In this document: in pieces, positions 59,918-64,000 of the stretch | Numbering within the stretch: position 1 is the stretch's first letter | Layout: every line of letters begins with the position of its first letter | Assembly: GCF_049680855.1 (NCBI RefSeq) | Contig: NZ_JBMPGS010000002.1 | Coordinates: 434,001-498,000, forward strand | From: Salinimicrobium sp049680855 | Lineage (GTDB): Bacteria > Bacteroidota > Bacteroidia > Flavobacteriales > Flavobacteriaceae | Direction of reading: 5' to 3' | Length of the DNA: 64,000 bases | The notes under the pieces: model-generated | Database searches by the model: none | Seen by the model: the letters and a program-made list of their open reading frames with translations, nothing else | What the model was told of the DNA's origin: nothing | Position numbers and translations under genes: made by a program

Positions 59918-60457
59918 ATGACAGACGAAACCAATCCCGCCAATTTTCGATATAAAAAAGGCGGTGATCATAGCCATATAAAAGGATGGGGGATCGATGC
60001 CGATCCAAAAAATGATCCTACTTACCCCATGAAAAAAAGAACTGATGAAGAAACTGAAGGGTACACCTGGGAAAGGCCTGCACAACAGGAGGTGAAAATA
60101 GAAGTTCTTAAATCTGTAGAAAGGCCAAATATTACAGCTGTTTTTGGGACATCACAACCTCCAAAGGGATTAAGTGGAATGATTCGCCGGGGTGCTTTTA
60201 AATATAGCGAGAATAGTTACGGGCGATGGATACCGCTTATTCTGGCCGACAGAGTTGCCGAGTATGAAGGAATTATTGAAGACATTAAACAGGGGCATGT
60301 TCCCAATTTCTTTGTAGAACATGGCTGGACGGCAGAATGGAAATACAATCGCAAAAATTTTCTTATTAAAACAGCTGCTGTGGTAGGAATTACAGCAGGT
60401 ATTGCGACTTTCTTACTTTCGCGCAGTTGTAATAATTGCGAAACCGATGAAAGTTAG
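59918..60457 (+). CDS. tail-anchored protein of unknown function, partner of the dehydrogenase
   Basis: A 179-residue protein with a hydrophilic N-terminal body rich in conserved-looking aromatic and proline residues (GWGIDADPKNDPTYPMKKR, FKYSENSYGRWIPLILADRV) and one C-terminal membrane helix (about 151-168), followed by RSCNNCETDES with a paired cysteine motif. No family with known function is recognised, although similar proteins occur beside zinc dehydrogenases. The tight spacing to the dehydrogenase gene suggests it anchors or serves that enzyme. Confidence 0.7.
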   Translation: MTDETNPANFRYKKGGDHSHIKGWGIDADPKNDPTYPMKKRTDEETEGYTWERPAQQEVKIEVLKSVERPNITAVFGTSQPPKGLSGMIRRGAFKYSENSYGRWIPLILADRVAEYEGIIEDIKQGHVPNFFVEHGWTAEWKYNRKNFLIKTAAVVGITAGIATFLLSRSCNNCETDES

Positions 60458-60492
60458 TCCATTTTTTAAAAAGCCTTAGTACTATTTTCCAA

Positions 60493-60582
60493 GGGTTGTT
60501 TAAATGATCTGGTAAAAATCATTTAGAAAATAAATTTTAAATGATGCTAATCAGGATGTTTAGACAACCTCTTTTTCTTTAC
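60493..60582. repeat. inverted repeat between convergent genes
   Basis: AGGGTTGTTTAAA (60493-60505) pairs imperfectly with TTTAGACAACCTC (60569-60581), and smaller AAATGAT/ATCATTT pairs lie between them. It resembles the galT-side element in using a GGTTGTTT outer arm and probably serves both convergent genes as a terminator. Confidence 0.5.
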
Positions 60583-60598
60583 TAAAAAATAAAGAAGC

Positions 60599-61702
60599 CT
60601 ACCTCTTCGGAAGTTTAATAACGGTTTCCACACCTTCCACTCCTTGCCTGTTTCGCACTTCAAAAGAATAATGGTTACCATAAAGGTTCTTTAAGCGGTC
60701 ATTTAAATTCGCTAATCCCACGCCTTTCTTCAGAAGTCCGGCGTGTTCTTCTGTAATTTTCTCACCATCATTTTCTACCTTAAGGACAATATATTTTCCC
60801 TCTCTATAGGCAGAAATATAAATTTCAAGATCTGTGTGCCCATAAGAATAGCCGTGCTTAATGGAGTTTTCAATTAAAGGCTGCAGCAAAAGAGCAGGAA
60901 TTTTTGTCGATAAAATAGCTTCATCTATATCTCGGGTAATCTTCAAGTGATCTGAAAACCGGATGTTGAGAATATTGAGATAATAATCAAGCGTCTGCAA
61001 TTCCTTCTCCAATGTAATCTCATTGGTTTCACTACTGTAGAGAATTTCTCGCAAAAAATCACTGAGATCCGCAATTGTATCTTTTGCTTTTGAAGCATCA
61101 AGATCTGCCAGTACCGCGATACTGTTGAGCGTGTTGAATAGAAAATGCGGTTGTAATTGAGAGGAAAGCATTTTCATACGGGTGTTTACCAATTGAGTTT
61201 CCAATATGCGGCGTTGGCTTTCGGCTTCCTTTACCTGCTTCACATAATAATAAGTGTAAATGATAAACACCATTGCGAAATAGATGAGAAAATTCAAATC
61301 TATCACAGCCATAAACCTGTGAAGACTATAGCTTATTTCATACTCCGACCAGGAAATACGTTCCGTTATGATTCCTATAAAATCGAAAATGAGCCGAATG
61401 ATTAAACCAATTAAAATGGAGAATATAGTATGTATGCAAATGATTTTGACCCAGGAGTAGTTTTTATAAAGAAATCTCTTGGTACTAACTGCAATCAAAG
61501 ACATATAGGTTACCACAGTAAACCAGTCTATGAGCACATTAAACACAAGAAAATCATACCAGGGTTCAAAAGTCTCTTGGACGTAGTAAGTACGCATATA
61601 TCCAAATTTGACAATATAAACCACATCAAACAAAGCGTAAAAGCCACCCAGTAGCAAAATTAGCTTAGTGTCAATGTAGTTCTTAATAGCTGAAGCTGCC
61701 AT
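60599..61702 (-). CDS. LytS-type sensor histidine kinase
   Basis: Membrane kinase of 367 residues with four helices in the first 155 residues, a short coiled coil (VKEAESQRRILETQ) and the His_kinase domain with H186 in SSQLQPHFLFNTLNSIAVL. The ATPase has PALLLQPLIENSIKHGYSY and KGVGLANLNDRLKNLYG. The four-helix N-terminus has no extracytoplasmic domain, so a membrane-borne signal is likely. Its start lies three bases after the LytTR regulator stop, and the two form a two-component system with the regulator first. Confidence 0.92.
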   Translation of the reverse strand: MAASAIKNYIDTKLILLLGGFYALFDVVYIVKFGYMRTYYVQETFEPWYDFLVFNVLIDWFTVVTYMSLIAVSTKRFLYKNYSWVKIICIHTIFSILIGLIIRLIFDFIGIITERISWSEYEISYSLHRFMAVIDLNFLIYFAMVFIIYTYYYVKQVKEAESQRRILETQLVNTRMKMLSSQLQPHFLFNTLNSIAVLADLDASKAKDTIADLSDFLREILYSSETNEITLEKELQTLDYYLNILNIRFSDHLKITRDIDEAILSTKIPALLLQPLIENSIKHGYSYGHTDLEIYISAYREGKYIVLKVENDGEKITEEHAGLLKKGVGLANLNDRLKNLYGNHYSFEVRNRQGVEGVETVIKLPKR

Positions 61703-61705
61703 CTA

Positions 61706-62470
61706 TTACATTCCTATTTTTTCCAGGAATTCTTTCTTGTTGGACTTACTTATATGAAGGAGTTTACCATCAGACATTTTTGCATCCACTTCGGAATACT
61801 CAGAATGGACAATCTCCTTCAAATGATTAATATTTATAATAGTTGACCTGTGAATTCTACAAAAAAAGGCATCGTCCAGTATTCCCTCCAGGTTACTGAG
61901 AGATTCCCTCAATACATATTTGTTTTTTTCTGAAAAAATTTCAGCATAATAACCAGAGGCCAGTATGTACAGAATATTAGAAGGATTTAGAAGTATAGTT
62001 TTGTTACCCTGCTTTACCGGAATTCTCGCCACAGGTGCCGCTTTCTTTTTTTCCTGCGAGTACATCAAAAATAAATCACTGATTCTTTTTTCAAACTGGT
62101 TATCGGCTTCAGACCGGGAGATTTTTAAAACCTTCGAAATTGCTTTATGAAATCGCTGATCTTTAAAAGGCTTCAGCAGGAAATCAAAGGCATCAACATC
62201 AAATGCTTTTGTGGCATAACCGTCGTATGCTGTAACAAGCACTACGATTGGCTTTTGTTCCAGTTTAATATTTTGCAGAACTTCAAAGCCATTCATATCT
62301 TTCATGTTGATATCCAGAAAAACGAGTTGCGGCGCCAGCCTATTGATTTTCTCAATCGCTGTTTTCCCATTGGTACACTCTCCTACCACTTCAATTTCTG
62401 CAACCTCTTCGAGGAGGTTCAAAATACGTTTACGTGCCAGCTCTTCGTCGTCAACAATGATAGCTTTCAT
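61706..62470 (-). CDS. LytTR-family response regulator
   Basis: A 254-residue regulator. The receiver domain has VDDEELARKRILNLL and phospho-acceptor D53 in PQLVFLDINMKDMNGFEV; the C-terminal LytTR DNA-binding domain (about 150-254) has IPVKQGNKTILLNPSNILYI, SLSNLEGILDDAFFCRIHRS and TIININHLKEI. It is the first gene of the pair with the LytS-type kinase. Targets are unknown; in Bacteroidota such pairs often act on adjacent genes, and the secreted protein at 62731 upstream is a candidate. Confidence 0.93.
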   Translation of the reverse strand: MKAIIVDDEELARKRILNLLEEVAEIEVVGECTNGKTAIEKINRLAPQLVFLDINMKDMNGFEVLQNIKLEQKPIVVLVTAYDGYATKAFDVDAFDFLLKPFKDQRFHKAISKVLKISRSEADNQFEKRISDLFLMYSQEKKKAAPVARIPVKQGNKTILLNPSNILYILASGYYAEIFSEKNKYVLRESLSNLEGILDDAFFCRIHRSTIININHLKEIVHSEYSEVDAKMSDGKLLHISKSNKKEFLEKIGM

Positions 62471-62675
62471 TCCTCTTAATTCTTCTAAACTAATTTACAA
62501 ATAATTAGGTTATTTTTAACGATTTATAATTTTAATAGAATGATTCACCTCCTTTTATCATGCATTTCATGTTTGACATAATTTTTTAATAAATGAGAAT
62601 TCCAGAATTGTTTACGATTCTACTTCTTGAGCACCACCACCTATTTCCTAATTAGAAATCATGGAGCATGACAAA

Positions 62676-62702
62676 ACCATCAGGGATAGAGAACCCGATG
62701 GT
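62676..62702 (-). terminator. hairpin after the secreted-protein gene
   Basis: On the minus strand ACCATC-GGG and CCC-TGATGGT pair around a short loop, followed by TTTTG. It lies 28 bases after the stop of the gene at 62731 and before the LytTR regulator. Confidence 0.55.
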
Positions 62703-62730
62703 CTTAAAAATGGCATTTTATTCAAACATT

Positions 62731-63288
62731 CTAATTGCTGGCTACTCCGGTGTTACTGGCGTGAGGATTAAATTTGAATTTAATTCTCTTTTTGTCCCCA
62801 TCTCTTTCTAGCTTCACTTTATAAAGACTTTTAGTTATTGTCGCGCCTTCTCCCTTGGCAACATATACATTTTTAACCATTTCCCAGCCTTTATGATCAC
62901 GGTACAACTGGTGGCGAAGTTCTGCAGGCAGCAGGATATTTACAAAGCGCTGTTTAGTTTTTTGTAAATTTCCTTCTTTATCAAAAAAGGCACGTAAAGA
63001 TCCTTTACTACTGTTAAAGCTAACTTCGTAGGAATCGTATTTCTTATAGGCTACTTTGTTCATAAAATTTTCGATGCTGAAATATTCATCCATAAATGCC
63101 AGAGGATTCAGTTCAAATTCTCTGTGGTAAGATTCATTTACAACAAATGTAAACCTGTCGCCATCTTCGGTAACTTCTGAAGATATTGGTGCAAAGCCAA
63201 TTTTTGCCTCGTCTAGTACTGTAACTCGCTGTGCGTTGGCGACTGCAGACCAAAACATCAGCACTAATAAAATTCCAAGAGTTCTCAT
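62731..63288 (-). CDS. secreted protein of unknown function, 185 residues
   Basis: Signal peptide RTLGILLVLMFWSAVANAQ is followed by a soluble domain of about 165 residues that I do not recognise. It has alternating beta-like strands (RFTFVVNESYHREFELNP, YDSYEVSFNSSKGSLRAFFD, LYKVKLERDGDKKRIKFKFN) and resembles small PepSY-like or YceI-sized periplasmic proteins without their motifs. It stands upstream of the LytTR/LytS pair on the same strand, separated by a hairpin. Confidence 0.7.
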   Translation of the reverse strand: MRTLGILLVLMFWSAVANAQRVTVLDEAKIGFAPISSEVTEDGDRFTFVVNESYHREFELNPLAFMDEYFSIENFMNKVAYKKYDSYEVSFNSSKGSLRAFFDKEGNLQKTKQRFVNILLPAELRHQLYRDHKGWEMVKNVYVAKGEGATITKSLYKVKLERDGDKKRIKFKFNPHASNTGVASN

Positions 63289-63748
63289 AATGATAAATTT
63301 TTAAATGATTGTTACTTCGTTTTTTGAGTGATATAAATTTCTAACACTAAAGTAACTCACGTCATCTTGATTGCGGCGTAGAATGATTTGATTAGGAGGA
63401 AAGATGGTATTGATTCAATAAATATTTGATGTAAAACATATTAAGACGCTCTTAACTCTTGGTGTATCCTAAATAATCCATACATAGCAAATTTTATACA
63501 ATTCAACTCTCTTTAATGGTCATCTGCCGTTTCTCTTTATGTAAATTTTCTAAGAATCGAAATTGCTGCATAAAACTGATTGAATTTTTTATAATTTTCT
63601 TAAAGCCAGTTAATTTTATCGACGCTTTTCGTAATTTAGTAGAAAAGGATGTCTCAGGAATACCTCTCAGGCTGCTCCTTTACAAAAATCCTCTAATCTT
63701 TTTACGCTTGGCCTCCTTTTTATCATTCAGGAAATAAAAATGTAGGCA
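63289..63748. other. 460-base divergent spacer, no gene found
   Basis: AT-rich region between the secreted-protein gene and the last gene of the window. A frame at 63516-63737 has unlikely composition (many Phe, Cys and Ile residues) and no family match. No hairpin or promoter match stands out. Confidence 0.4.
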
Positions 63749-64000
63749 ATGACCATAGAAGAAAAGCTCACATCTTTCGCACCTTTTGCAGATATGATGC
63801 CTGGCGCGATCGTCGTTCATGAATTGCCCGATTTACAAACTGTTTACATGTCTTCCAAAGGCCTTAAGGGGTTAGGTTTAAGCTTTAGCGAACTAAAAAA
63901 TATGGGAAGTGAATACCATTCCAAGTTTTTCAATAATAAAGACATGGAAGATTACATCCAGAAAATTAGGAAATTACTGGAAGACAACGATCCTGAAGAG
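63749..64000 (+). CDS. N-terminus of a probable PAS/LuxR-type regulator, partial
   Basis: Translated from the ATG at 63749 to the window edge, 84 residues. The segment FADMMPGAIVVHELPDLQTV followed by YMSSKGLKGLGLSFSELKNM resembles the PAS-like sensory domain at the start of flavobacterial LuxR C-terminal-related transcription factors. No DNA-binding region is visible because the gene runs out of the window. Treat the regulatory role as tentative. Confidence 0.6.
   Translation, partial: MTIEEKLTSFAPFADMMPGAIVVHELPDLQTVYMSSKGLKGLGLSFSELKNMGSEYHSKFFNNKDMEDYIQKIRKLLEDNDPEE

Noticed and set aside
63516..63737. 73-residue frame in the last spacer
   Set aside because: Rich in Phe, Cys and Ile with no plausible domain or conserved motif; most likely a chance frame in AT-rich DNA.

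Overview
This window looks like the chromosome of a marine-type member of the Flavobacteriaceae (Bacteroidota), near Gramella, Salegentibacter or Zunongwangia; the genus is an inference. The DNA is AT-rich. Start codons mostly lack Shine-Dalgarno sequences, and several genes have the Bacteroidota TTG-N19-TAnnTTTG promoter pattern. Proteins typical of the group are present: many lipoproteins, a GH3-family protein, a DUF885 and a DUF2891 lipoprotein, SSS sugar transport and a DsbD with a fused thioredoxin.

Layout. 1-2882: valine/isoleucine synthesis (ilvD, then ilvB cut by the window edge). 3149-7258: an acetyltransferase-nitrilase fusion, then a four-gene signalling operon (small acidic protein, 7-TM protein, histidine kinase, NarL-type regulator). 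7520-12230: 5-oxoprolinase genes pxpABC, an Nramp-like transporter whose metal-binding residues are replaced, and a DUF2891 lipoprotein. 12250-20522: comM (yifB), split in two by a 6.73-kb integrated element. 20643-23583: N-acetylglucosamine kinase, gapA and pfkA. 23841-32309: a galactose locus with a GH2 enzyme, a TIM-barrel isomerase, an NrtR-type regulator, galK, galT and a sodium/sugar symporter. 32494-43095: secreted peptidase and hydrolase genes, dsbD, tilS, pabB, a flavin reductase and a DEAD-box helicase. 43545-52929: an orphan multi-PAS kinase, a GH3 protein, a TlpA-like thioredoxin, an M3 peptidase, and a desaturase-like oxidoreductase with a Rossmann-fold partner. 53045-64000: small proteins, a MATE pump, a VOC protein, an SDR, an MFS transporter, a zinc alcohol dehydrogenase with a tail-anchored partner, a LytS/LytTR two-component system, a secreted protein and the start of another regulator.

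The most interesting region is the element in comM. Its ends are a 5-bp core, ACATC, at 12947-12951 and 19681-19685. Removing one core plus the intervening DNA (6,734 bp) restores an uninterrupted 512-codon comM frame. The element carries a large serine recombinase, a small serine recombinase, a Rep_trans-like replication or relaxase protein with an origin-like repeat cluster, and no conjugation genes, so it resembles a small integrative and mobilizable element. Its apparent cargo is a two-gene operon: a protein with an R-x5-H HEPN ribonuclease motif and a two-helix membrane protein. I propose this pair as a candidate, undescribed antiphage or abortive-infection module. Divergent from it lies a very C-rich tract with G-quadruplex potential on the minus strand. 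The recombinase reading frame runs through attR, so its C-terminus differs between integrated and excised states.

Two sequence-level signals cross the whole window. The palindrome AAAATGWCATTTT occurs six times exactly, both in hairpins between genes and inside coding regions. Long imperfect inverted repeats also fill the spacers between convergent genes.
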